Of a stretch of DNA of 64,000 nt, positions 18,403 through 26,459 are shown piece after piece. The notes under the pieces were generated by a model. It did no database searches. It saw only the letters and a list, made by a program, of their open reading frames with translations, and was not told where the DNA came from. Source of the DNA: Allobosea sp. Root381 (lineage in GTDB: Bacteria; Pseudomonadota; Alphaproteobacteria; Rhizobiales; Beijerinckiaceae); contig NZ_LMJT01000012.1 in the NCBI RefSeq assembly GCF_001429395.1, positions 121,482-185,481 on the forward strand, written 5' to 3'. The translations under genes were made by a program, and so were the position numbers. How positions within the stretch are numbered: position 1 is the first letter of the stretch; the number at the start of each line of letters is the position of its first letter.

Positions 18403-19023
18403 TCAGCCGCCCGCCTCGCGTGCGAGCACCTTCTGCACGCTGGGATCGGCCGCTAGCCGGTCATGCAGAGCCTGCACGTTCGGATATGGTTCCAGGCCAC
18501 CCGGCAGGAGCTTCATCGCCCATCGGATCATCGGGAAGGAGTAGGCGTCAATGATAGAGCGCCCGCCGTCGAGAATATGTTCGCGCCCGTCGAGATGGCG
18601 GTCGAGGATGCCGAACTGCTTGGCGACGAGCCTGTGCCCCGCTTCCACCACCGCACGCCGCGCGCCTTCGCCTGGGTCGGTCGTGTAGCGCGCCGGCATG
18701 AAGACCGGCCAGAAAGCCGCGTGCACGTCCGAGGTCAGAAAGGCCGACCACCGATGCGCCTCGGCCTTGGCCCGCAGGCCGTCACTACCGGACAGACGGG
18801 CCTCGGGGTGCTTGCAGGCGAGATAGTCGAGGATCGCGCCAGCCTGCGTCAGAAGCCAGCCATCGTCCTCGCGAAGGGTCGGCACGGCGCCTGCAGGGTT
18901 CACGGCCAGAATCTCTTTCGAGCCATACTGGACCCTGACCGCTTCATACGGCTTTCCGATCCATTCGAGAGCAATGTGGGGCGCCAGCGAACAGGCGCCT
19001 ACGGCAAAGTAAAGTGTCGGCAT
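18403..19023 (-). CDS. Glutathione S-transferase family protein
   Basis: 206 residues. The N-terminal thioredoxin-like domain starts TLYFAVGACSLAPHIAL, with the CxxxPH-type pattern of beta-class bacterial transferases (cysteine near residue 10), and NPAGAVPTL supplies the cis-proline. The helical C-terminal domain follows. AGGGAGAAACC precedes the ATG. It lies 21 bases upstream of the dioxygenase-esterase gene. Conjugation of quinones or other electrophiles to glutathione is the likely role by context. Confidence 0.9.
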   Translation of the reverse strand: MPTLYFAVGACSLAPHIALEWIGKPYEAVRVQYGSKEILAVNPAGAVPTLREDDGWLLTQAGAILDYLACKHPEARLSGSDGLRAKAEAHRWSAFLTSDVHAAFWPVFMPARYTTDPGEGARRAVVEAGHRLVAKQFGILDRHLDGREHILDGGRSIIDAYSFPMIRWAMKLLPGGLEPYPNVQALHDRLAADPSVQKVLAREAGG

Positions 19024-19101
19024 GGTTTCTCCCTGCTGGATCAGGCGCTGCGGATGGCTCGCTCTCGGCAGACTGCTACGAGCGGGCACGGAGGCCGCCC
19101 G

Positions 19102-19887
19102 TCATGGCTTCTGGAGATGGCGTGCCGCGGCCTCGGCGATCAGTTCCGCTACCGCTGCGGGCTGCGAGACCATCACGACATGCGACGCCCCCTTGAGCAC
19201 GACCGTTCGCTTCGAGCCGGCGCGCTCTGCCATGAAACCGAGTGCCTGGGCCGGGATATTCTTGTCGCCGTCGCCATAGACGAAATAGGAAGGCAGCGAT
19301 TTCCAGGCCGGCTCGCCGGATTTTTCGGTCAGGGCGGCTTCGGTGATGGGGCGCTGGCCGGCCGCCATCAGCGCGGTCGCCTCGGCCGGGACGTCGTGAG
19401 CGAACTGGTCACGGAATTTCACCTGATCGATGTAGAGATCGATGCCGCCGCCGGCGAGCTTGACCGGGGGCGCCAGTGCCTCGCCCAGCGTCCCGCCAGG
19501 GAACTTGCCGGCGAGATCTGCCGCCGCCTCGCCAACGTCCGGCGCGAAGGCCGCGACATAGACAAGCGACTTGACGTTGTCGTGCCCCTTGGCGGCATTC
19601 GAGATGACCTGGCCGCCATAGGAATGGCCGACCAGGACCACCGGACCCACGATGCTTCTGACGACGTCGGACACGAGCTGCGCGTCACCCGACACGCTGC
19701 GCAGCGGATTGGCGACGGCGACCGTCGCGTAACCATCCTTCTGGAGGTTCGCGATGACGCCGTTCCAACTCGACGAGTCGGCGAAGGCGCCATGGACGAG
19801 GACGATCGTGGGCTTGGCCGGCTGCGCCATGGCGACACCGGAGACAAGAGCGGTCGCGACAGCAACCGTCGCTGCGAGTTTGGGCAT
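19102..19887 (-). CDS. Exported alpha/beta hydrolase
   Basis: About 261 residues with a signal peptide (MPKLAATVAVATALVSGVAMAQ) and a mature alpha/beta-hydrolase domain: oxyanion segment IVLVHGAFADSSSW, nucleophile elbow VGHSYGG, acid region YFVYGDGDKNI and the late histidine in KGASHVVM. It resembles the short PheR/salicylate-esterase-like hydrolases. The ATG chosen (19887) starts the signal peptide; five residues can be added upstream. It precedes the GST gene by 78 bases. The substrate is not predictable, and a periplasmic location sets it apart from its cytoplasmic neighbours. Confidence 0.85.
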   Translation of the reverse strand: MPKLAATVAVATALVSGVAMAQPAKPTIVLVHGAFADSSSWNGVIANLQKDGYATVAVANPLRSVSGDAQLVSDVVRSIVGPVVLVGHSYGGQVISNAAKGHDNVKSLVYVAAFAPDVGEAAADLAGKFPGGTLGEALAPPVKLAGGGIDLYIDQVKFRDQFAHDVPAEATALMAAGQRPITEAALTEKSGEPAWKSLPSYFVYGDGDKNIPAQALGFMAERAGSKRTVVLKGASHVVMVSQPAAVAELIAEAAARHLQKP

Positions 19888-19898
19888 GATTTTTCCTC

Positions 19899-20090
19899 TC
19901 ACAAGACGAAGACGCGCTCAGCGCGGGTGAAGATGAAGGCGTAGGCATTTGAGCGCTCGGCCTGCGTCTCGGCGAGCAGTCCCACCGCCGGGCGATAGTC
20001 CTGCGGGACAGCTGGGAACGGATGGTCTCCGTCGCGGACAACCTAGAAGACGTCCGGCGCAACTGCGTGGCAGATCCTGCTGCGAGGTCA
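19899..20090 (-). pseudogene. Fragment of an unidentified coding sequence
   Basis: On the minus strand one frame reads ICHAVAPDVF, a TAG stop, then VVRDGDHPFPAVPQDYRPAV and GLLAETQAERSNAYAFIF before a TGA at 19899-19901. Composition and codon use look coding, but there is no start codon and there is an internal stop. The fragment ends 11 bases before the hydrolase ATG. I do not recognise the family. It could be the C-terminal remnant of a gene once at the head of this operon. Confidence 0.4.
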
Positions 20091-20148
20091 TCGATCCTGC
20101 GGTTTGATATGCCTCAGTTGCTTCGAGATCATCTGACGACATGGCTCC

Positions 20149-20778
20149 TCAGGCGACCAGCGGCCAAATCATCAGACAGCCGAACAGGATGAACAGCGCG
20201 CCTGTCAGCCGGCGCCCGACAGCCATATTGCCGCCACGGGCGAAAACCCGGCGAAGCTGACGTGCGGCGAGCGCGTAGCCGCCGAGCACAATGAGCTTCG
20301 TCGTGACGAAGGCGATCACGAGAAAAACCAGCGAGCCCGGGCCGCCATCGGCCGGGATGAACTGCGGAAACAGCGCCGCGAAGAACAGCACCGCCTTGGG
20401 ATTGCTGATGCCGATCCAGAAGGATTGCAGCCACAGGCCGGCAGTGGCGCTGCGCGAGGAGCCCTCCGCGCCGGTACTCTGCTCAGATACGGCCGGCGAC
20501 ACCCGAAAATACTGGATGCCGAGCCAGAGCAGGTAGGCTGCACCGGCGATGCGCAGGACGGCGAACAGCGCCGTGTTGGCAGCCAGGAGCGCGCCGACGC
20601 CGGCGGCCGACAGCGAGGCCAGAATGACGATGGCGACCAGATCGCCACTCAGGGCCACGATGGCGCGGCGTGCGCCATAGGCGAGCGCATTGTTGAGCAG
20701 GAAGACCGTCGAAGGTCCCGGCGTCGCGACCTGGGCCGCGCTGATCAGCACGAAAGCGACGAAGGTCGTGAAGCTCAT
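20149..20778 (-). CDS. LysE family amino-acid exporter
   Basis: 209 residues with about six membrane helices. The N-terminal motif FVLISAAQVATPGPSTVFLL is the family signature (TPGP), and FWIGISNPKAVLFFAALFPQF matches the conserved central loop and helix. LysE/RhtB proteins export amino acids or analogues. The ATG at 20778 starts this signature; the long upstream extension runs into the divergent regulator. It is divergent from a MocR-type regulator, a common pairing in which the regulator senses the exported amino acid or a PLP adduct. Confidence 0.9.
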   Translation of the reverse strand: MSFTTFVAFVLISAAQVATPGPSTVFLLNNALAYGARRAIVALSGDLVAIVILASLSAAGVGALLAANTALFAVLRIAGAAYLLWLGIQYFRVSPAVSEQSTGAEGSSRSATAGLWLQSFWIGISNPKAVLFFAALFPQFIPADGGPGSLVFLVIAFVTTKLIVLGGYALAARQLRRVFARGGNMAVGRRLTGALFILFGCLMIWPLVA

Positions 20779-20851
20779 CCCAATCCCTGACAGGGCACGA
20801 TCGCGAAGTGGAGTGTTTGACATCGACGCGAAACTCGGATCAATAAATTCA

Positions 20852-20866
20852 TTGTTCCGAGAACAA
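20852..20866. promoter_or_regulatory. Perfect dyad before the MocR-type regulator (candidate operator)
   Basis: TTGTTC-CGA-GAACAA, a perfect 6-bp dyad with a 3-base spacer, ends 2 bases before the regulator's ATG and lies 73 bases upstream of the divergent lysE start. Binding here would block the regulator's own ribosome site and transcription, so autorepression is likely. Confidence 0.55.
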
Positions 20867-20868
20867 GA

Positions 20869-22239
20869 ATGAGCACGCCCAGCTATCTCGAGCACGCGAA
20901 CCGGATCACGGCGGAGATCGTCGACGGGCTCCGCCCGCCGGGGCAGCGCCTGCCGACGATCAGGAGCTATGCCTACGAGAACGGGCTCGCCGTCTCGACG
21001 GTCGCGCGGACCTATGCCGAGCTGGTGCGCAGGGGGATGGTCTCGGGCGAGGTCGGCCGCGGCAGTTTCGTCCGCCTCGTGCCGCCTCAGGCGCGGTTGC
21101 GCGAGCCCGGCCAGGCACGGATCATCGATCTGGAGTTCAACTCGACGGCAGTGCAGCCGGAGGACGAGCGCGCGCTTGCCCATGCCATGATGCGCGCGGC
21201 GGAAGGGGATGGCCTCCCGTTCGCCTCGGCTTCAACCTCGGCCTACGGGGCGGAGCGGCTGGCCGTGGCGCTGGCGCGGCATCTCTCCTATGGCGGCTGG
21301 CAGCCGCGGCCCGAGCATCTCATCTTCGCCGGCGGCGCCCGACAGGCGATCGCCGCTGCGCTCGCCGCCTTTGCCAACACCGGCGAGGCAGTCGGCGTCG
21401 AGGCCATCAGCTACCCGATGGTGAAGGCGACCGCCCAGAGGCTGGGTCTGCGGCCGATCCCGATCGCGATGGACGAACAGGGCATGCGGCCGGATTCCCT
21501 GAAGGCCGTTGCCGCCTCGGACGGCGTTCGGCTGGTCTACACGCAGCCGACTTTGCACAATCCGCTGGGTCTCACCATGACGGCGGAGCGCCGGCGCGAC
21601 ATCGCCGCAGTGGTGGACCAGGGCGAGCTGACGCTGATCGAGGATGCGGTCTACAGTTTCCTTCATCCGCAAGCCCCGCACCCGATCGCCGCTCTCGTGC
21701 CGGACCGCGTCATCCTGATCGACAGCCTGTCGAAGCGCGGCTTCCCGGGCCTTCCGATCGGCCTGGTCACCCTTGCCGACGCCGACCGGCGGCAGCGGCT
21801 CGCCGAGTCGCTGCGGACGGGCGCATGGCTGAGCTCGCCTTTCAGCCTGGCGCTTCTGGCGACCTTGCTGGAGGATGGAACCCTGCCGGAGATCGAGGCG
21901 CGCAAGGGGTCCGACGCCGCAAAGCGGCATGCGATCATGCGCACCGGCCTCAAGAAGTGGTCGCCTCAAGGAGACGCGCGAAGCTTCCATCTGTGGCTGC
22001 CGCTGCCGCCGCCATGGCGCGCGGACGACTTCTGCGCTGCCGCGCTGCACGCCGGCATCGCGGTGACACCGGGCCGCAATTTCAGTCTTCAGCCGGGATA
22101 TGCGCCAGACGCTGTGAGGATCGCCCTCGCCACGCCCGCCATGGACGAGCTTCGGCGAGCCGTCGGCATCATCGACCAATTGCTCGAGCTCGGTCCGGCT
22201 GCGGAGCCGGCCGAACACTCGACCGCTCAAGTGGCGTAG
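20869..22239 (+). CDS. MocR/GntR-type PLP-dependent transcriptional regulator
   Basis: 456 residues. An N-terminal GntR winged helix (about residues 5-75: LPTIRSYAYENGLAVSTVART) is joined to a fold-type-I aminotransferase domain. The PLP-binding lysine is visible in ILIDSLSKRGFPGLPIG, the tyrosine/asparagine region in YTQPTLHNPLG, and the aspartate in LIEDAVY. Such proteins regulate amino-acid, vitamin B6 or transporter genes; the divergent lysE gene is the obvious target. Its end overlaps the convergent araC-type gene by 13 bases. Confidence 0.92.
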   Translation: MSTPSYLEHANRITAEIVDGLRPPGQRLPTIRSYAYENGLAVSTVARTYAELVRRGMVSGEVGRGSFVRLVPPQARLREPGQARIIDLEFNSTAVQPEDERALAHAMMRAAEGDGLPFASASTSAYGAERLAVALARHLSYGGWQPRPEHLIFAGGARQAIAAALAAFANTGEAVGVEAISYPMVKATAQRLGLRPIPIAMDEQGMRPDSLKAVAASDGVRLVYTQPTLHNPLGLTMTAERRRDIAAVVDQGELTLIEDAVYSFLHPQAPHPIAALVPDRVILIDSLSKRGFPGLPIGLVTLADADRRQRLAESLRTGAWLSSPFSLALLATLLEDGTLPEIEARKGSDAAKRHAIMRTGLKKWSPQGDARSFHLWLPLPPPWRADDFCAAALHAGIAVTPGRNFSLQPGYAPDAVRIALATPAMDELRRAVGIIDQLLELGPAAEPAEHSTAQVA

Positions 22240-23099
22240 CGGGACGGATCGCGGACGGCCCTGCGATAGTCGCTCGGCGACATGTGCTTATGCTTGGAGA
22301 AGACTCGCGCGAGAATCTGGTTCGACGCGTATCCGACCTCGCTCGCGATCTCAGTGATGGGCAGCTCCGTCAGTTCGAGCAGATCGCAAGCCCTCTCCAG
22401 CCGCAATTGCGTCAGGTAGACGCGCGGCGGCACGCCGACGCTCTGCTTGAACATCCGCGCGAAATGAAAGGGCGAGAGTTGCGCTTCAGCGGCCAGTTCG
22501 TCGAGGCTGATGTCCTCGGACAGACGTTCCCGCATCAGCTCGAGACAGCGGCGCCGCGCCCAGGGGGCAAGGCCGCCTTTTGCCGGCGCAAGCGAGGCGC
22601 CGCTCAACCGGCAGAGTTCGGCGAGAATCTCGCATCCTGCGGCGCGCGCCAGCAGGCGCGACGGCGCGCCTTCCTCGTCGCTCAGGGCCCACAGGTTCCT
22701 GAGCGACGATTGGATGGCGGCGGAACGAAACGGCCCTCTGTAGAGCTGCAGGCTATCCAGCGAACATCCTCCGTCGGCCGCTTCGTCGAGCACAGCCTCC
22801 CATTGCGCCGTGGGGAACGACAGGCTGCGAATGCGGTGGTGCGCGGCGACGTTGATCGTATTGGCGAAGTTCGGCACGTCGAGATAGAGGTCGCCCTTCT
22901 GGCTTTTGACATCGAAATGCCCGCCTCCAGAGTCGCCGCGCGTACGGCAGCCGCCTTGAATATCCTGATACAGGACGAGTTCAGGCAAGGCCGGGCGATA
23001 CATATCCCCGCCCGGTCGCGCCATTTCGAGCATGTCGAGGATCCCGCCGGCGATTTCCGCGTGCGCACATAGGATGCCGGCCGGCCCTCGCTGCACCAT
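22227..23099 (-). CDS. AraC family transcriptional regulator
   Basis: 290 residues. The C-terminal 100 residues form the double helix-turn-helix: DISLDELAAEAQLSPFHFAR, FKQSVGVPPRVYL, and ITEIASEVGYASNQILARVF, with FSKHKHMSPSDYRR as the second conserved tail. The N-terminal half is an effector-binding region of unknown ligand. It is transcribed away from the SDR gene across a 754-base space, so it may control that gene. Confidence 0.9.
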   Translation of the reverse strand: MVQRGPAGILCAHAEIAGGILDMLEMARPGGDMYRPALPELVLYQDIQGGCRTRGDSGGGHFDVKSQKGDLYLDVPNFANTINVAAHHRIRSLSFPTAQWEAVLDEAADGGCSLDSLQLYRGPFRSAAIQSSLRNLWALSDEEGAPSRLLARAAGCEILAELCRLSGASLAPAKGGLAPWARRRCLELMRERLSEDISLDELAAEAQLSPFHFARMFKQSVGVPPRVYLTQLRLERACDLLELTELPITEIASEVGYASNQILARVFSKHKHMSPSDYRRAVRDPSRYAT

Positions 23100-23853
23100 T
23101 GTGTGAAAGACGGATAGGCGGACAAGGTAATCCCTCCCCTCTGACGCCGCTGTGACCGCCTTTCGATCCGCGGACTCGGCCTTTGCGATACGGCCCGGCG
23201 CTCTGGCAGGCCCCGCTCATTTTCGCCCCGCATAGCTCGCGAGAGACGGCTTCCGCCATCACGGTGAAGCGTGTCCCGGTGCCGCGCGCGCGGCGCTCAT
23301 AAACGTCGTAGCAATCGCACCGGGTCGATGGCCGTCACTCTCTATTATTGAGGAAGTGCAGATAAGGCGCAAGTGTATGAGCGGCTTCAATTGGAAGATG
23401 AATTTGCACAGACAAAAGAGTTGCCGGTCATCGGCGATGATATTGTGCCGATACAATATTGAAGGGCCTATCTGATTGATAATGCGTGGCCAATTTTTAT
23501 CGGACGTCTGACAGCCTGGACGAGAGGCGGTCGATTTCGCCCTGCGCTTCAGCGGCATGTCGAGATCTGGTGCGGCGGCTGCTTGACTGCTTCGCTATCC
23601 CGAACGAGCCGACAGCACGCAGTTCAACCGCAAGATCGGCACCTTCGGCGCAGGGCCGGAAACGCGCCGCTTCCGCATCCCGGTAGATTGCTCGTCAGGC
23701 TCGGCGACGCTGCAGGTCGAGATCAGCCGCGGCGTTGCGGGTGGAGGTCAAGCAAACGATCTGCGGGACCGAGATACGGCTGAAGGCAAACGAGCGGGCA
23801 TCGGAAGCGCGCGATTTCCTTCAAAGCCAGAAAACAACGATGGGAGAATGATC
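23100..23853. other. Intergenic region between araC-type and SDR genes
   Basis: 754 bases. The middle (about 23335-23520) is markedly AT-rich and holds an inverted repeat listed separately, so it is likely regulatory. From about 23590 a frame continuous with the SDR gene is open (RYPERADSTQFNRKIGTFGA, then GPETRRFRIPVDCSSGSATL). It has no start codon and follows a TGA, so it may be the end of a degraded gene. Nothing else is recognisable. Confidence 0.5.
23440..23459. promoter_or_regulatory. Inverted repeat in AT-rich spacer (candidate operator)
   Basis: ATATTGT (23440-23446) and ACAATAT (23453-23459) form a perfect 7-bp dyad around GCCGAT. It lies in the most AT-rich part of the araC-SDR spacer, where a promoter would be expected. 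Confidence 0.4.
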
Positions 23854-24594
23854 ATGACTGACCTGATCGGCAAGCGCGCCCTCGTGACCGGAGGATCGCG
23901 AGGCATCGGCGCCGCGATCGCACAGGCGTTGGCCGAGAACGGCGCGGATGTCGCGATTACCTACAAGAGCGCGGCAGGCCGCGCGGACAACGTCGTCGCG
24001 GCGATCAGGACGCTGGGCCGACGTGGAATCGCCATCGAGGCGGACAGCGCCGATCCGGACGCCGTCAAGCGGGCCGTCACCGGCACCGTCGAAGCGCTTG
24101 GCGGCCTCGACATCCTCGTCAACAGCGCGGGCATTGCCATCTACGGCCCGGTTGCGGACGTCGACATCGCTGACTTCCAGGCCGTTATGAACGTCAATGT
24201 CCGAGGTCCATTCGTCGCGGCGCAGGCGGCAATACCACACCTTCCCAAAGGCGGCCGCATCATCTCGGTCGGATCGACCTTGGGAGAACGTGTGCCGTTT
24301 GCCGACGTGACGCCCTATGCCATGTCGAAGTCGGCGCTGCTCTCGTTCACGCGCGGCCTGTCCCGTGAGCTGGGACCGCGCGGGATCACGGTGAACCTTG
24401 TCTCGCCCGGATCGACCGACACCGAGGCGAACCCGGCCGATGGCGAGGGGGCGGCCTTCCAGCGCAGCCTCTCGTCGCTCGGGCGCTATGCGGAGCCACG
24501 CGAGATCGCGAATGTCGTCGCGTTCCTTGCAAGCCCGGCGGCGGCGATGGTCACGGGCACGGTGGTGACCGTCGACGGCGGCGCGAACGCGTAA
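23854..24594 (+). CDS. Short-chain dehydrogenase/reductase (SDR), classical FabG-like
   Basis: 246 residues, the normal length for a classical SDR. The cofactor motif is TGGSRGIG at about residue 12, the second motif NSAG, and the catalytic Ser and YxxxK are present (serine in SVGST; YAMSK). The C-terminus VTGTVVTVDGGANA is family-typical. The second ATG (23854) was chosen because GGGAG lies 8 bases before it; the ATG at 23848 is only 2 bases from that site. The basic residue after the second strand (TYKS) hints at NADP preference. The substrate is unknown. Confidence 0.93.
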   Translation: MTDLIGKRALVTGGSRGIGAAIAQALAENGADVAITYKSAAGRADNVVAAIRTLGRRGIAIEADSADPDAVKRAVTGTVEALGGLDILVNSAGIAIYGPVADVDIADFQAVMNVNVRGPFVAAQAAIPHLPKGGRIISVGSTLGERVPFADVTPYAMSKSALLSFTRGLSRELGPRGITVNLVSPGSTDTEANPADGEGAAFQRSLSSLGRYAEPREIANVVAFLASPAAAMVTGTVVTVDGGANA

Positions 24595-24720
24595 TCGGCC
24601 GGGCAGGCCGACGAACTCACCCGATCCGACCACCCGAACGAATGCGGAGTGCGGAGCCGTGCCGCGGCGCCGAGCCCATCCGGCTGCGCTTCGCCTCCGC
24701 TTTACGAAAGAGGACAGGAC

Positions 24721-25566
24721 ATGACCGACGCACGACCCATCGCAGGGAAGCTTCCGCAGGAACGGCCCGGGGCCGAGTTGATCGTCTTCAACGCAAACAT
24801 CTTCACCGGCAATCTCGCGCAGCCCGAAGCGTCCGCGCTCGCGGTCACGAAGGGGCGCATCTACGCGGTCGGGAGCGATGCCGAGATCCTCGATCTTAAA
24901 AACTCGGGCACCCGGATCATCGATGCCGGCGGCCGTCGGCTGATCCCGGGGATCATCGACGCGCATATCCACCTGCTCAACGAGAGCAACTTCACCTTCA
25001 CCGTGCGATGGGACGGCGTACCCACGCTTCGCCGGGCGCTGTCGATGCTGGCCGAACAGGGCGACCGGACGCCAGAGGGCCAGTGGGTCAAGGTGATCGG
25101 AGGCTGGACGCCCTACCAGTTCGAGGAGAATCGCTTCCCGACCATGGACGAGCTGCGCGAGGCGGTGCCCGACCGGCCGCTGATGGTGCAGTACGCCTAC
25201 AACCGCGCCTTCATGAACGATCTGGCGATGGAGGCGATCGGTGCCGGCACAGATCGGTTCCCGGACTTCAAGGTCATCGAGTTCGAGACGGACGAGCGAG
25301 GCGACTTGCCATCTGGATCGAGGCATTCCAGCGAAATGACGGGCTCCGCGCCCTTCAAGCGCGCGATTTCCGCGTTGGCCGCTCTCAGCTCCTTGTCCTG
25401 CTTGCCCGGAAGCGGACGTTCCAGACATCGGCTAGGGGCAACCTTTGACCGTTGGATGGTTACTCATGGACCGTCAATTACCCTATTGAAAACGCCCGTG
25501 ACCGGTCCGCTCAAACGGTCGGCGCGTCGAAATTTGGTGTCGAGTACCGATCCGGTCGAGGCCTGA
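24721..25566 (+). pseudogene. YtcJ-like amidohydrolase, truncated after about 200 residues
   Basis: AGAGGACAGGAC precedes the ATG. The first ~195 residues match Amidohydro_3/YtcJ-type metal-dependent hydrolases: ANIFTGNLAQPEASALAVTKGRIYAVG in pattern, the HxH metal motif in GIIDAHIHLL, and GWTPYQFEENRFPTMDELR. From about nt 25300 the frame continues for 85 codons with serine- and arginine-rich sequence unlike the family, and the remaining ~350 residues of the normal 550-600 are absent, including the other metal ligands. It follows the SDR gene by 126 bases and probably once formed an operon with it. An active product is unlikely. Confidence 0.8.
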
Positions 25567-25781
25567 TTTTTTGTCTGCATCCAAGGACTCGACGCCGAGG
25601 GAAAGCTCTTAAGGGGGTTGCCCGTGGCGCATCTGCTAGACCCGATAGACGCGGCTGACCCAGTTCAGAGCGGTTGAATTGCGGCGTTTGGCTGCAATTG
25701 AGGTAACACTATGGGTCATTTTTCATCAACGAAACCATGCCGTGCAAGCTTCGCCTTGACTTGGCCACAAGCACGGATCAT

Positions 25782-25801
25782 GAGAATGAACGTTCATTCT
25801 C
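25782..25801. promoter_or_regulatory. Perfect 20-bp palindrome upstream of the TetR regulator
   Basis: GAGAATGAAC and GTTCATTCTC abut to form an uninterrupted 20-bp perfect palindrome. The core resembles operators of AcrR/TetR-type repressors. It ends 16 bases before the proposed GTG start, in a position to cover the promoter of the tetR-adaptor-pump operon. Confidence 0.8.
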
Positions 25802-25817
25802 GTTGACAGGGTTGCGC

Positions 25818-26459
25818 GTGCTGAATCCCGTCGGTCTTCCTGCGCCCGAGCGCGCCCCGTCCGAGCGCCAGACCCGTATCCTCGATGCGGCGGAACTCGT
25901 TTTCGCGCGCGCCGGCTTCCACGCCGCGACGATGCAGGACGTGGCGGCCGAGGCCGGCATGAGCCCGGGCAATCTCTACCGCTACTTCGCCAACAAGGAC
26001 GCGATCATCGCCGGTATGGCCGAGCGCGACCGCAGCCAGATCGCCGCCGATTTCGCCGATCTCGGCCCCGCCCGCGGCAGCGTGCTCGACCAGCTCGAGG
26101 CGCTTGGGCGCAAGCATCTGGTCGAGGAGCCGCGCGAGAAGGCCGTCATCTGCCTGCAGATCTGGGCCGAGGCCGCCCGTAATCCCGAGATGGCGAGGAT
26201 GTGCGCCGCGATCGACGGAACCGTTGTCGGCGGACTCGCCGTCGCCATTGCCGGGGCAAAGGCGAGCGGCGAGCTGCCGGCCAATCTCGACGATGCCCGC
26301 TTCCTCCAGGCCATCTTCATGATGGCGGACGGCTTCTTCTGCCGCCGTGCCACTGATCCTTCCTTCGATCCCGCCATGATGGCCGAGACGCTGTTCACCG
26401 CGATGCGCGGTCTGGCGCAGGTGCTGCTGCTGCCCGAGGCGGAGGCCTCTTCGTCATGA
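25818..26459 (+). CDS. TetR/AcrR family transcriptional repressor
   Basis: 213 residues from the GTG at 25818, which has AGGG 6 bases upstream. Starting further upstream (25737) would put the operator palindrome inside the gene, so the shorter start is preferred. The N-terminal helix-turn-helix reads RILDAAELVFARAGFHAATM, then AAEAGMSPGNLYRYFANKD. The C-terminal ligand domain follows the TetR_C pattern of efflux-pump repressors. Its stop overlaps the next start (ATGA), so it is first in the operon with the RND adaptor and pump and is very probably their autoregulated repressor. Confidence 0.93.
   Translation: MLNPVGLPAPERAPSERQTRILDAAELVFARAGFHAATMQDVAAEAGMSPGNLYRYFANKDAIIAGMAERDRSQIAADFADLGPARGSVLDQLEALGRKHLVEEPREKAVICLQIWAEAARNPEMARMCAAIDGTVVGGLAVAIAGAKASGELPANLDDARFLQAIFMMADGFFCRRATDPSFDPAMMAETLFTAMRGLAQVLLLPEAEASSS

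Noticed and set aside
23259-23558. A 99-codon minus-strand frame in the araC-SDR spacer
   Set aside because: It spans an AT-rich, operator-like region, has no ribosome site and no family-like sequence.
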